DNA from: Takashimella koratensis
Taxonomy: Eukaryota; Basidiomycota; Tremellomycetes; Trichosporonales; Tetragoniomycetaceae
Direction of reading: 5' to 3'
DNA length: 64,000 nucleotides
Assembly: GCA_003116875.1 (NCBI GenBank)
Contig: BCKT01000002.1
Span: 1,860,001-1,924,000 of the forward strand
Numbering within the stretch: the stretch's first letter is position 1; each line of letters starts with the position of its first letter. The notes under the pieces were generated by a model that was not told the origin of the DNA, did not search any database, and saw nothing but the letters and a program-made list of their open reading frames with translations. This document shows positions 19,903-29,035 of the stretch, one piece after another. The translations under genes and the position numbers were made by a program.

Positions 19903-21213
19903 ATGTCCACGGTCCCAGCCACCCTCGAGGCCGCGGCTAACCCTTCATCTCCAGCCTCTGCCGACTCCAACGCCGGGCAGACCGGTGCCACCACCGACTC
20001 GTCCACCCCTTCGGCTTCACCCTCCCCGTCCCCTTCCCCCTCCGCATCTCCTTCCCCTTCGGACTCTCCCTCTGCTTCCGCGTCCCCATCGGCATCCGCG
20101 TCCCCATCCGCGTCTGCCGACTCCAGCTCGCAGCAACAGTCTAGCGCAGCCCCTACCACCAGCGCCTCCCAACAGTCTTCTGCGGCTTCGTCAGAGCAGG
20201 CCTCGTCCAGCCAGCAGGCGTCTTCCACTCAACAGTCGACCCAGCAATCTTCTACCCAACAGTCCTCGCAACAATCTACCCAACAATCCACCCAGCAGCA
20301 ATCATCTGCCACGTCGCAACAACCCCAATCCATCGCGAGCGTCACAACAGCGACCACTGCCGAGTCGGTCACGACCACCGACGCGTCGGGACACACTGTT
20401 ACCACCGCTCCCTCCGTCATTACCCACGCCGTCACGTCGACCGACGCTGCCGGTCAGGTCTACACTGTCACCCAGGTCGTCCACAATCCTTCCTCGTCTG
20501 ACACCTCGTCTTCCGCGTCCAAGACCACGACCTTCTTCGACAACACTGGTGCCGTCGCGGGTGTTTTCGTTGTCATCGGTCTCGCCGTCACCGCTGGTAT
20601 CCTTGGGTTCGTTTGGTTCATGCTCAAGCGAAGGAGGAGGCAGAGGCTCGACAGGGATGTCTCTGCCGCTGCCGCTGCCGCCGCTGCTGCCGCCCACTCG
20701 CGATCGGCTTACGACGACGATGACGAGCCGGGAATGACCCAGTACGGTGGTTATTATGCTGCTACCGCCCCAGCGACCGACTTGCACGGCGAACCCCAGC
20801 CCGACATGTACAAGTACGATTACGAGGACCCGGCCGGCGGCTTTGACCCGTACGCGGCGGCGATCCCACCTCCCGGTGACCGCAGCTCCACTGCGACGGC
20901 CCCCGGTGTCGCCGGCTTTGGTGCACAGGCTGCCGCCGCCGCTGTCGGTTACGGTGCCAACGACTATGGGTACGACGCCAACCACCAGGAACAGCTCGAC
21001 CACACTGTCCCTCCTCCGGCTGCCGCTGAGGGTTACTACTTCAACCCGGACGAGGCGTACCAATACACCGACGACGAAGGTGACGACGGCGCCTACGGCG
21101 GTTACGATGACGGCGAACCAATGCCACCGAACCGCCACACGCGGTCAGGTAGCGTGGGCTCGGTCAACCCCAATGGCGCTACCGACCGCGGTTTGACCGT
21201 GACGAACGTTTAG
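19903..21213 (+). CDS. Ser/Thr-rich single-pass membrane protein, Mid2/Wsc-like in layout
   Basis: An intronless ORF of 436 residues. Residues about 20-215 are Ser/Pro/Gln/Thr-rich with SPSPSPS and SQQSS-type repeats, a likely O-mannosylated stalk. A transmembrane helix (AGVFVVIGLAVTAGILGF) is followed by a basic stop-transfer KRRRRQR and a cytoplasmic tail rich in Ala, Tyr, Gly and acidic residues. The layout resembles Mid2-type cell-wall stress sensors, but there is no WSC domain and no clear N-terminal signal peptide, so a short upstream exon may be missing or the helix may act as signal anchor. Role at the plasma membrane is inferred from layout only. Pmt4, encoded at 51895-54427, modifies this kind of protein. 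Confidence 0.75.
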   Translation: MSTVPATLEAAANPSSPASADSNAGQTGATTDSSTPSASPSPSPSPSASPSPSDSPSASASPSASASPSASADSSSQQQSSAAPTTSASQQSSAASSEQASSSQQASSTQQSTQQSSTQQSSQQSTQQSTQQQSSATSQQPQSIASVTTATTAESVTTTDASGHTVTTAPSVITHAVTSTDAAGQVYTVTQVVHNPSSSDTSSSASKTTTFFDNTGAVAGVFVVIGLAVTAGILGFVWFMLKRRRRQRLDRDVSAAAAAAAAAAHSRSAYDDDDEPGMTQYGGYYAATAPATDLHGEPQPDMYKYDYEDPAGGFDPYAAAIPPPGDRSSTATAPGVAGFGAQAAAAAVGYGANDYGYDANHQEQLDHTVPPPAAAEGYYFNPDEAYQYTDDEGDDGAYGGYDDGEPMPPNRHTRSGSVGSVNPNGATDRGLTVTNV

Positions 21214-21381
21214 TTGGGTTCTATCTTTTATTTAGTCTTTTCATACCCTCTCTCTCTCTTTCTACCTGTGTGTTCTTGTAATGGATCGTTCCTCGTCCCC
21301 TCGGAATGTGATCATCTCTACATTAAACTGTGCATCATCGTCGAAGCAAACTTATCAACAAACGACCTACGTCTTGGGCCC

Positions 21382-22062
21382 CTACTTGGTTCCTTGGTCG
21401 ATCGTGGCACAAAAAGTATCCCAATGATGGAATGCGTTGATCAATTTAGTGCCCATCGCTTTCGCGTAAGCCTGATTCGCGTCATCTCCCACCACAGCAC
21501 TCCAGACCTCCTGTTGCTTGGCACTCCACTTTCCACGCAGTCTGTCAGCTGCTATAAAGGCGAAAATCTTGCTTTCGACCGAGTTGAAACTTGCACCAAA
21601 CAACTCGACATTGTCCTCGGATGCAAGGCTCCTCGACGCTCGCTCCAAATTGCCAAAGTCATCCATCAAGGTCGTCCTGATTACCGTGTCGTCTGACTGT
21701 GATTAATCTTCTTTGTATTTGAGGTAGGACAAGCTCGCTGCTTTGTCGAACAGGTTGAAGCGAACTTGTTCTGCCGATACAGGTTTGTCGTGAGCGGCTA
21801 TGGACTGCTCAGTTGTCACCTGTTGCAAGCGCGTCGCGAAATCAAAGGGCTGACAAGTGCATCCCTTTGCAGCGTCCTCTTGCTCAAACATTGCAGATCG
21901 GTACAGCAGAAAATCGTCCGCGCACTTGATAACTTCTCTGGGACCACTTGACATCTTGTCGAATTCCGCCCGACATTTCTCCTCATCACAGCGGTAATCG
22001 GTGCCCCGGACTGAGCATTCTGGAGCATGGGTGCTAGGCATCTGAATGACCGAGTCAGCCAT
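21382..22062 (-). pseudogene. Family C gene interrupted by one in-frame stop
   Basis: Two ORFs lie in the same frame and are separated by a TAA at 21703-21705. Together they align with the intact paralog at 22417-23106: PS-x-H-x2-EC near the start, then GCTC-x-P, FNLFDKA-x-S-x-SYLK, DDTVIRT, W-x-AKQQEVW and INAFHHWDTF. No splice pair removes the stop without deleting the conserved FNLF...YLK block. It may be a recent pseudogene, a stop-codon readthrough product or a truncated 119-residue protein. A TATA box upstream is intact, so transcription is possible. Function unknown. Confidence 0.65.
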
Positions 22063-22124
22063 TGTGTATGTGCTTCAAGTGTGGTAGGTTGGTTGAAAGC
22101 AGGGAGAGGCCTAGACGCATAGCT

Positions 22125-22130
22125 CTTATA
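22125..22130 (-). promoter_or_regulatory. TATA box of the interrupted family C gene
   Basis: On the minus strand TATAAG lies about 63-68 nt upstream of the ATG at 22062. Confidence 0.5.
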
Positions 22131-22416
22131 GAAATGTTCACTGCTAATTGCATCCGAGACCATCAATGGAAACCGAAAAGCTCATTCCTTTGCCTCACCA
22201 AAACTGGGGGCGAAATGATAGCGTCCGAGTCGTCTCAGGATCGACAAAGCGTCCAAGTCGTCTAAGGAACGACAAACTTCCGACGAAATGTCGGTAACAC
22301 GTCGATCACTGTGACCTTGCTCATCAAAACGAACTCAAAATCGTGCATCATCGCTAATTTAAAAACACAGGCAGTATCTCTTGGAAACCAAACAACTCAC
22401 ATCATTGTGATTGAGT

Positions 22417-23106
22417 CTAGTTGCCCCTCCTAACACCCTGAAATTCTTCCCATTCGGTGAATGCAGTAGTAAAGCTGTTCTGTGCCGTAATCACCTCAGC
22501 ATTACCACTTCCGAGTTCGGCTTGCCAAGCTGTTTTCTGTTTCTCAGTCATATTAGAGACAAGTGTCACGGCTGAAAGGAAAGCGACAAGATTACCCTCA
22601 AACTCGTCGAGTGTGATACCGAGCTCGTCTCCTAAATCCGACTCGATTTTGAGGGCGTTCCAACCCTGCGCAATCCTGTTGAGATCTTCGGTCAAGGTCC
22701 GGCAGATGGTCGTATCGTCTTGCTGATCATCATGCTTGCGCTTGAGATAAGCCATACTCACGGCCTTGTTGAACAAGTTGAAGGGATCTTGCGCGCTCAA
22801 CGGCACGGGCACGTTGGTAATCGGATGAAACTGTTCTAGACCGACTGTCGAAGGCTTTGAGGTCACCTCTCGCAAGTGAGCCATGATATCAGAGGGCGAA
22901 CAAGTACACCCAGCTGCGTTCTCCTTTTCTTCGAGGAGCCCAAATCCGCGCTCGACAAATTCAGGACCAAACTTGATCACTGCGGAAGAACCGCCTGACA
23001 TCTGGACAAATGTTGAGAGCAAGTTGGTCTGAGCGGTACGGTACTTTGCCATACGTCGGATCAAACACTCTCGAGTGTGGACGCTAGGTATTTCGATGTT
23101 CGACAT
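22417..23106 (-). CDS. Uncharacterised family C protein, intact copy
   Basis: An intronless ORF of 229 residues starting MSNIEIPSVHTRECL. It is paralogous to 21382-22062. Conserved features are EC near residue 14, a VIK block, an acidic run leading to AAGCTCSP, PFNLFNKAVSMAYLK, and a C-terminal helical part with TEKQKTAWQAELG and AFTEWEEF. The GCTC motif recalls a redox or metal site, but only two copies support it. No signal peptide or membrane helix. A TATA box is 56 nt upstream. I know of no named family with this pattern. Confidence 0.75.
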   Translation of the reverse strand: MSNIEIPSVHTRECLIRRMAKYRTAQTNLLSTFVQMSGGSSAVIKFGPEFVERGFGLLEEKENAAGCTCSPSDIMAHLREVTSKPSTVGLEQFHPITNVPVPLSAQDPFNLFNKAVSMAYLKRKHDDQQDDTTICRTLTEDLNRIAQGWNALKIESDLGDELGITLDEFEGNLVAFLSAVTLVSNMTEKQKTAWQAELGSGNAEVITAQNSFTTAFTEWEEFQGVRRGN

Positions 23107-23161
23107 TGCTGTATGTTGTTATGTCTGCTGTGTTGGGGATTGAGAGAATCCTCAGTACTCT

Positions 23162-23169
23162 TATATATA
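23162..23169 (-). promoter_or_regulatory. TATA box of the intact family C gene
   Basis: TATATATA on the minus strand starts about 56 nt upstream of the ATG at 23106. Confidence 0.6.
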
Positions 23170-23681
23170 TTCTTCGCCAGACTTTTCGGCGCCCGGTATT
23201 CACCTCCGACATGAACTTCGGTGAAAGCCCATACCAATCACTCACTCCGCGTGAGAACGACAAACTCCGATCGAAGAGAGTCGCATCGAGTCGTTTCAAT
23301 GGAGTGTACTTTCGGAGAAGCTCGGAAACGAGCTCTTAGCCCAGCTCTCGGCTCTCAGTCGATTCTCGCTTGCCGAGTCGGGATAGGGTTCTCAAAGGAA
23401 GCTTACTCCGAGGTTTCGCTGAATAAGCAAGCCTTTATGATGCCCGGCTTACCCAGTCACTCTTCGACGTTGATACGTAACCGCTCCGTATCACCGAGAG
23501 AGGAAATCATCCCCGAATAAAAAATGACTACGGAGAACAATGTCATCGTCCTTTCATGATCCTCTGAGAGCGAAACTGCGACCGACGTGCAAGAGCGGCA
23601 CAGATGCACTGGGTTCACGCTTGCATACTCTCGGCTCTCCCCTAAGACTACTACCGCATTACTACTCAACCTATACATGAG
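23170..23681. other. Spacer between family C and family B copies
   Basis: No gene recognised. Two short frames run on opposite strands without supporting signals. Confidence 0.4.
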
Positions 23682-24290
23682 TCAAACACCACCCAACCCA
23701 AATTTTATCAGATTATCTAGATCCGCCTTGGCATTGTCAAACTCGTACACGGACGTCGCAAGCTTTGAGGCATGGACACTTCCTTCAGGGCAATCGCAAG
23801 TGGGTACCGTTCCGCCTGACGAATGGAAGAACAAGACTTTCTTCAGCTGCACGTCTGTAATGTTCCCACTTGATTAATTGCTCAACGAGACCCGCTGGGG
23901 TACCTCCCGATAACAGAGGCATTCTCACCATCCCCCGAAGAGTCCCTTCCTCCTCCACCGCGCCGCTTAGAATGGCGGTGAATGTGCCCAAGCTACATGA
24001 GGTGTTTTCGATCCCAAGGACAATGTTGACCCCTTTCACCTCTCTATCACGTAATTTCTTCATGTCACGAAGGTAGAGATCCATTTCTGTCTCTGAGATA
24101 GCTGCAACGCACATGGGATGAACCAATGTGGATACCCTGCAAGAGGATCGTCATCGTCAAGGAGCAAAGTGGCACATCCAAGGCCTAATTCAAGACGATC
24201 ATCGTCGAGAGTGGAACCAGGCGTTGCCCACCCCGGATGAGCAAAGTAGCCGGTGAGCAGCTCGGTAAGTTTCTCCTTCGTGGTCGACAT
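23682..24290 (-). pseudogene. Frameshifted family B gene
   Basis: The start is placed at 24290 (MSTTKEKLTELLTGYF), matching MSNETVLNSYLDSYF of the ORF at 9586. DDDRLELGLGC corresponds to DDDRLGMALTC. Near 24130 the frame changes; either a 34-nt intron without a good branch site or an indel explains it. Near 23858, in a GTGGGAAC context, a one-base excess shifts the frame again: only the second frame gives the family ending with PTCDCPEG and AKADLDNLI. At least one lesion is therefore needed. The final stop is at 23682-23684. The upstream TATA box remains. Confidence 0.65.
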
Positions 24291-24327
24291 GTTGTTGATC
24301 TTCATCAAGGGTACGCTTGGACTAGTC

Positions 24328-24333
24328 TTTATA
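24328..24333 (-). promoter_or_regulatory. TATA box of the frameshifted family B gene
   Basis: TATAAA on the minus strand lies 38-43 nt upstream of the ATG at 24290; this spacing favours 24290 over the ATG at 24305. Confidence 0.55.
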
Positions 24334-25168
24334 CCTCTTGGAGCAGGTCGTATGCAAATATCATACGTTGACGGGCTTGAAGATTTACTTTAGACTGCGG
24401 TGGGGGCCTCCATTGAGCATGAACTGCTTTTCAAATCAAGTGATAGCTGAGAATGCCATCCTTTATTCTTCATGTGAACCACTGAGCGTGGGTCTTGAAG
24501 ATATTTTGATTGCGACAAAAGATGAATATCGTCTAGAAAAGGTGCAGCTTCCCACGATGGACAACAAGTCTCCCGACCGAGCTCCACAGAGAATCATTTT
24601 CCCACGATCATTGAGCCTTCTTCCACGCTACACTTGAAGTGTGCACCAAAGCGAATAGGAAACACGTGACAGGCGTGCTGTGAGGATGGACTGAAGAGGG
24701 GAAATATCTGGACAGGCCGTATACTGTTACGATGGAAGATTGAGTGCTAGCTGTTGAGAAGCCACTCGACGGGGTTTCTGTGACTCAAGGATGTAAACTG
24801 TAAGTGTCACGTCCCTCAGCTAGGTCATCTGCTGCTTTCGAAAACAAGGATCTCGCTTCTGAGAGGTAAGGTCCCAGTGAGCCGGCGGCCGTCAGTGATG
24901 AGGCATGCTCGGGCGGCTCCTTGAGCTGACATCCAAGGCTTGGGGTATCAGACCCACTCCTGCTGCCCGTGAGACCCAACACGAGAAGTGTGCTCGACCT
25001 TAGGGGGGTAAGGGGTGTTGTGGGTCAGGGGTCTAGGGATGGTTAGGGGTCTAGGGATGTCGTTCGTCCTCGTGCAAGTACTATGAAACGACACAAGCAA
25101 GAGTACTTTGACATTCCAGATGCGATGTAAGCATTGCTGGACCACAGAATCGTTGTACTGGATCACAT
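24334..25168. other. Spacer with no recognisable gene
   Basis: A+T-richer sequence. An imperfect repeat of GGGGTCTAGGGATG occurs twice at about 25027-25060. Nothing else supported. Confidence 0.45.
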
Positions 25169-26614
25169 CTAAACTTCCCACTCTGTCATCTCACCAACAT
25201 CGACGATCCCAAACTCCTCTTCGCTCAACCCGACCTCCTTCCTGGCCACCTCAAGCAGGCGAGGCGGTTCACTAACGCTCTCGACCGACAAGTCCCATGC
25301 GCCCCAATGGATCGCATACCCTTGCCTCGCTTGGACATCACGGAACATGCGAACAGCATCGATAGGTGCGTTGTGCACGACCGAGAGCATGGATCGAGGC
25401 GCGTACGCGCCGATTGGAATGAAGGTCCCTGTGAACGGGCCCAACCTCGTACCAATCTCTTTGAAAGAGGGGTTGATTGGTAGTGATGGGTCAATCGAGT
25501 GCGAGTGGTCATCGTGGACCGCGCAGTAGCCCGTGTCGCCGGCGAACCAGATGTTTGCGTCGCCTGATTTGACCGCCCAGCTCGCCCAAAGGGCTTTACC
25601 CTGGTCAAAAACGCCCCGTCCGGACCCGTGTTGGCTCGGAGCTGTTGTCAGATTTGGCTTCTAGTGATGACTCACTGCAAGTGAGCTGCACTCGACCCTT
25701 GCCCGGGACCTCGACTGTACTCTCCTCCCACCAGTCCATCTCCACGATTCGATCGAGTGGTAACCGACCCGGGGTGAGAGACTGGATTGTATTGAGTGGA
25801 AGGAAAAGGAGAGGCTGGCGGTCAGCCTGTTTGGCGAACAGGTCTCTGAGGGTTGGGATATCCTGGTGGTCGTAGTGGTTGTGAGAGATCACGACGACAT
25901 CGATATGTGGCAGATCGGCAACCTGGCACGGAGAGGCTGAGGTCAGCAATGAAGCAGAATGAGCCTTACGGGTGAACCGCTCAGGACCGAGGTAGGACGT
26001 CGGACCACATCGCTTGGAGAATACGGGGTCGAACAGCACGGTGATCCCTTCGCCGGATTCGCTGGGGAAAGTCGCCAGGACACACGCGTGGCCAAGCCAT
26101 GTCGATCGGAAGTTTGAACTAGGACCAGAGGGAAAGGTCGGCTCGCGAATGGTGATGAACTTTTCAGGTGTTTTGATATCCGGGTTCGGCGCGCGGAACT
26201 TTTGATACGAGAACTGGGTCTATGAGCAAATGCACACAGGCAGGCCCTTTATTCTGCTCACCTTGAAGCCGTTCAATGGGTTGATCTGAAAGTCAGTGAA
26301 CGTTCGGGTAAATGGCTCACTGTCGTGCCATTGGCGGAATCCCAAGGGTTGATGAACGCGGTGGCATCGGCGTTGGCCCAGTGGGCACCGCGTACACGAG
26401 ATTTCGCGTCGGGCTGGGTAACGATGACGGGTGCGGTGGTGGACTTTTCCATGACTGGTGGGTCTGCTATGTCGATCGTGGGCAAGATTGTCAAAGACGG
26501 GGTGGGGATGGCTATGGGGGTTGCGGCAACTGCGGTAGCGATTGATCCTGTGGAAATGGTCGAAGCGAATCTGCGTGAGCGGAGAACGCTGCGAGCAATG
26601 GCGAGGGAGTTCAT
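25169..26614 (-). CDS. NAPE-hydrolysing phospholipase D-like metallo-beta-lactamase (Fmp30-like)
   Basis: Metal-binding motifs of the NAPE-PLD group are present in order: WLGHAC, the core SHNHYDH, TPSQHGSGRGVFD, AGDTGY, VHNAPID and IHWGAWDLS. The family hydrolyses N-acyl-phosphatidylethanolamine to N-acylethanolamine and phosphatidic acid with two zinc ions. Exons join across short introns near 26290, 26230, 25950 and 25650. The start at 26614 (MNSLAIARSVLRSRRFAS) gives an Arg/Ser-rich presequence consistent with mitochondrial targeting, as for yeast Fmp30; an open frame extends further upstream but adds no conserved sequence. It sits in the accessory block yet is a conserved gene. Confidence 0.88.
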
Positions 26615-27179
26615 AGACAACGGGACGAGTGCGACTAGACACACGACATGGATCGGTATATATGTGCATCGGTGTCCGGCGGCCTGATCGACGCAATGGG
26701 CAAGGTTTCTGTAAACAATTTTGTGCAACCGATGGCCGAGGTCAGCCAAGACCCCGGGTTATACGGGCTTCTAAGAGTGGAGAATGGGCACGATGTCCGC
26801 TGCCCGCCGTTTTTTTCTGTTTTTGGGTATGTTTTTCCTGAATTCAATGCCGACGGTGACGAAAAGAGGCGGCGAGGCTTCTGAATCGGGGCCTGGATCG
26901 GGCAGCCTGTCACGAAAAATATACGCGTCAGTCCGAACTCTCCGAAGGTCGCGTGAAGCAACTTGGCAAGATACCTGCCTCGTTCGCCGCGTGCGTCGGG
27001 ATGAACCAAGCTTGATGTGCTCGACCTCGGCTGTCAGAACGGCTACGTGGCGATAAAGCCCGCGCAATACTCGCAAGAAGCACGAGAAAAACCGTCAAAA
27101 CCGCATTGACCGGAATCAAACCCACGTAGGAGTAACTGGCACCGTCTGTTTGGCATCAACGTCAACCATGTCACTAGTT
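26615..27179. other. Spacer, possibly with a small unconfirmed gene
   Basis: On the minus strand a frame starts at 27125 with a hydrophobic N-terminus (MGLIPVNAVLTVFLVLLAS), then becomes Arg-rich. Alternative splicing would be needed to extend it. No family recognised, so it is not called as a gene. Confidence 0.3.
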
Positions 27180-27538
27180 GCTAGTCACTAATCAACAACC
27201 ACAGGTCATTAGTCAATAGTCAATAGATACTAGTTACCAATACTTAGTACTACAAAGCAGCAAAACACCACTAGTCAGCCAAGAGCAGACAATGTAGATA
27301 ACCTGAAATATAAGCCACACTTGGATGTATTTGTTGCAAGATCCAACATATTAAAGCACTTGCATTGTAAAGGAAACTTGATAACTAAAGAGACCCCAAA
27401 GGATGAGATGTCTCTTTAGACAAGAATGAGAGACCAAATGAGATAGATTATGGGAATAGGGAAAGGTAGATATGGAAAAGATTTGTTCCTCTGGTAGGAG
27501 AGAATGGCAGCTGGCAAAGAGAGAGCCTTCATAAGGTC
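27180..27538 (+). repeat. Dispersed repeat copy 2, directly upstream of an intact tRNA-Ser
   Basis: Nearly identical to 11355-11731 with only scattered substitutions. It ends at ...CCTTCATAAGGTC followed at once by the tRNA. Direction is the same as the tRNA. No ORF of its own and no obvious terminal TG...CA or target-site duplication. Confidence 0.85.
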
Positions 27539-27645
27539 GGCGTTGTGGCGGAGTGGTTATCGCGTAACACTCGAATTTGAGGCTTCCTCTTCCATTTGAT
27601 GATGTTATTCCGTAAGGAGCGCATGTTCGAATCATGTCAACGTCG
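27539..27645 (+). tRNA. tRNA-Ser(CGA) with a 26-nt intron
   Basis: Seven acceptor pairs form (GGCGTTG with CAACGTC, one G-T). The D arm is GCG/CGC around GAGTGGTTAT. The anticodon stem TAACA/TGTTA encloses loop CTCGAA plus A, with an intron of 26 nt (27576-27601) after position 37. The variable arm has stem TCC/GGA and loop GTAA, typical of class II tRNAs. The T arm is GCATG-TTCGAAT-CATGT. Anticodon CGA (27572-27574) reads UCG serine codons; the discriminator is G. The A/B box sequences TGGCGGAGTGG and GTTCGAATC are near consensus. Confidence 0.92.
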
Positions 27646-27647
27646 TA

Positions 27648-27662
27648 TTTTTGCGATTTTTT
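27648..27662 (+). terminator. RNA polymerase III terminator
   Basis: T5 at 27648-27652 and T6 at 27657-27662 directly follow the tRNA, as expected for Pol III. Confidence 0.7.
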
Positions 27663-28069
27663 GAGCCTGGAGACATGAATGGCTACTTTTGGGGGGTGAA
27701 AAGTAAACACTACGACTTCCGCCACACTCGTGTGTGTGTATCCCTCATGATCGTTGTGTTGTGATATGAGAGCTGTGTTTGAATGAACTTTTCAGTTTGC
27801 AGGGCGCGTAGTACATTGTGATAGGAGTAGGTTTGGCGCAGCCTGCTTCTCTCATATCCACTGTTCAGCCATAGCATTGATAAAGAGTTTGTCACTGGAA
27901 AACGAAGACCGACATAGGAACAGAGGGCTTCGACTTGCGTTCTGTGACCTCCGACTTCCCAAACTCTCCGGCAATGAAAAGTAAAGTGACGCTGCAGGTT
28001 GTGGGAAGCTGTATGGTGTAAGAGATTATTGGAAGGTGAGCTGTTTGATGGTGAGACCATAGGAAGCCC
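27663..28069. other. Spacer with no recognisable feature
   Basis: No gene or repeat identified. Confidence 0.45.
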
Positions 28070-28276
28070 ATGCTATCCGCACCGAACAACTCCGAGAAGT
28101 ACTTTAGCCGTATATTCCGCCCTGATCCCACTCATGCGACAGGTGTATCCCTCGACAGTGACGTACTCGCGAAAATCGCCAAGGTTTGTTCTCATCTTAC
28201 GACTCTTGGTGCACTGCTGGGCATCCGGAGAGAAACAACTATACTTGATGGCTTGACACTTGCCTTTGCCATATGA
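28070..28276 (+). pseudogene. Possible N-terminal remnant of a family B gene
   Basis: A 68-codon ATG-started ORF. Its stretch IFRPDPTHATGVSLDSDVL followed by a Cys and Leu residues resembles YFAHPGWATPGSTLDDDRL of the broken copy at 24290 with small gaps. The frame stops where the family should continue, and no TATA box is close upstream. It could instead be an unrelated small ORF. The similarity is weak. Confidence 0.3.
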
Positions 28277-28621
28277 TCAGAACGTGGGAGTCGTTGTCGA
28301 ACTGAAGGGCAATGAAATTGAATATATGCACGATAGCTGTTGAAGCAGCAAGACGGCGAGGATGAACGAGTTGATGGTGGCTACATTGACTCAGAACGGG
28401 GGAACGACTCCATTATGGTATTGAACGCGATAGCACAACGTTCGTCCATCGGCGGGATTGGGCAAAGTTGGCGATCTAGGAGGGTTGGTGAGAAAGGAAA
28501 CATAAATTCAAGACGAGCGACGAGTAGGGGAGCGAGGTCATGAGGGAGGGTGTACCAGGGGGCAGGTGGCCGGTGCGGCTGAGGGGAAGGAAGGTGGACG
28601 GGGGATGGAAGGTGGCCAAGT
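28277..28621. other. Spacer with no recognisable feature
   Basis: Purine-rich on the plus strand from about 28545; no gene supported. Confidence 0.4.
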
Positions 28622-28708
28622 CGAGTCACGTGGCGCAGGTCTCAAGAAGGCATTAGGTAGATAAAATACTAGTCGCTTCACGATTCTTCTGCCCTCTCGC
28701 TCGCGCTA
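28622..28708 (-). repeat. Duplicated 3' end of the CNNM gene
   Basis: Matches 31315-31402 with a few changes and small gaps. On the minus strand it contains the last nine or so codons of the CNNM gene (GCGAGCGAGAGGGCAGAAGA then a Ser codon and TGA) and the start of its 3' flank. Upstream coding sequence is absent, so this is a stub of a former second copy or a duplication scar. Confidence 0.8.
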
Positions 28709-29035
28709 GATGGAACAATAGGCTCACTTTTACTATGTGTGCACACGAGTACACCAAAGTATGAAGGATGCATGGACTTTGAAGAGGACTACCTGGTTGA
28801 TACTGGACTCGTGAAGCCTCTCGATTTGTGGACCGGTAAGCACAGTCACCTGACCCCCATACGCCAACCAGTCCCTAGGAGCCGTCTCCCTTCATCTCAA
28901 GCTCGTCGTCTTCACAATGAGCGTGAGCTCGGCGACTGAAACACGCTCCATCGCAAAGAAACGGCGAATTGTTCCGCCGCGGTCGGTGAAAAGCTCGCCG
29001 AGGATCCCGTCCACGAGCAAAGCGCTCACTTTGCC
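28709..29035. other. Spacer with no recognisable feature
   Basis: No supported gene; a short plus-strand frame from 28770 contains a possible GTAAGC donor but nothing downstream. Confidence 0.35.

Noticed and set aside
19643..20737. 364-codon Pro/Arg-rich plus-strand frame
   Set aside because: It is an alternative frame of the Ser/Thr-rich membrane protein gene and lacks an ATG at its start.
24390..24587. 65-codon minus-strand ORF
   Set aside because: No paralog in the window, no promoter signal, composition like random sequence.
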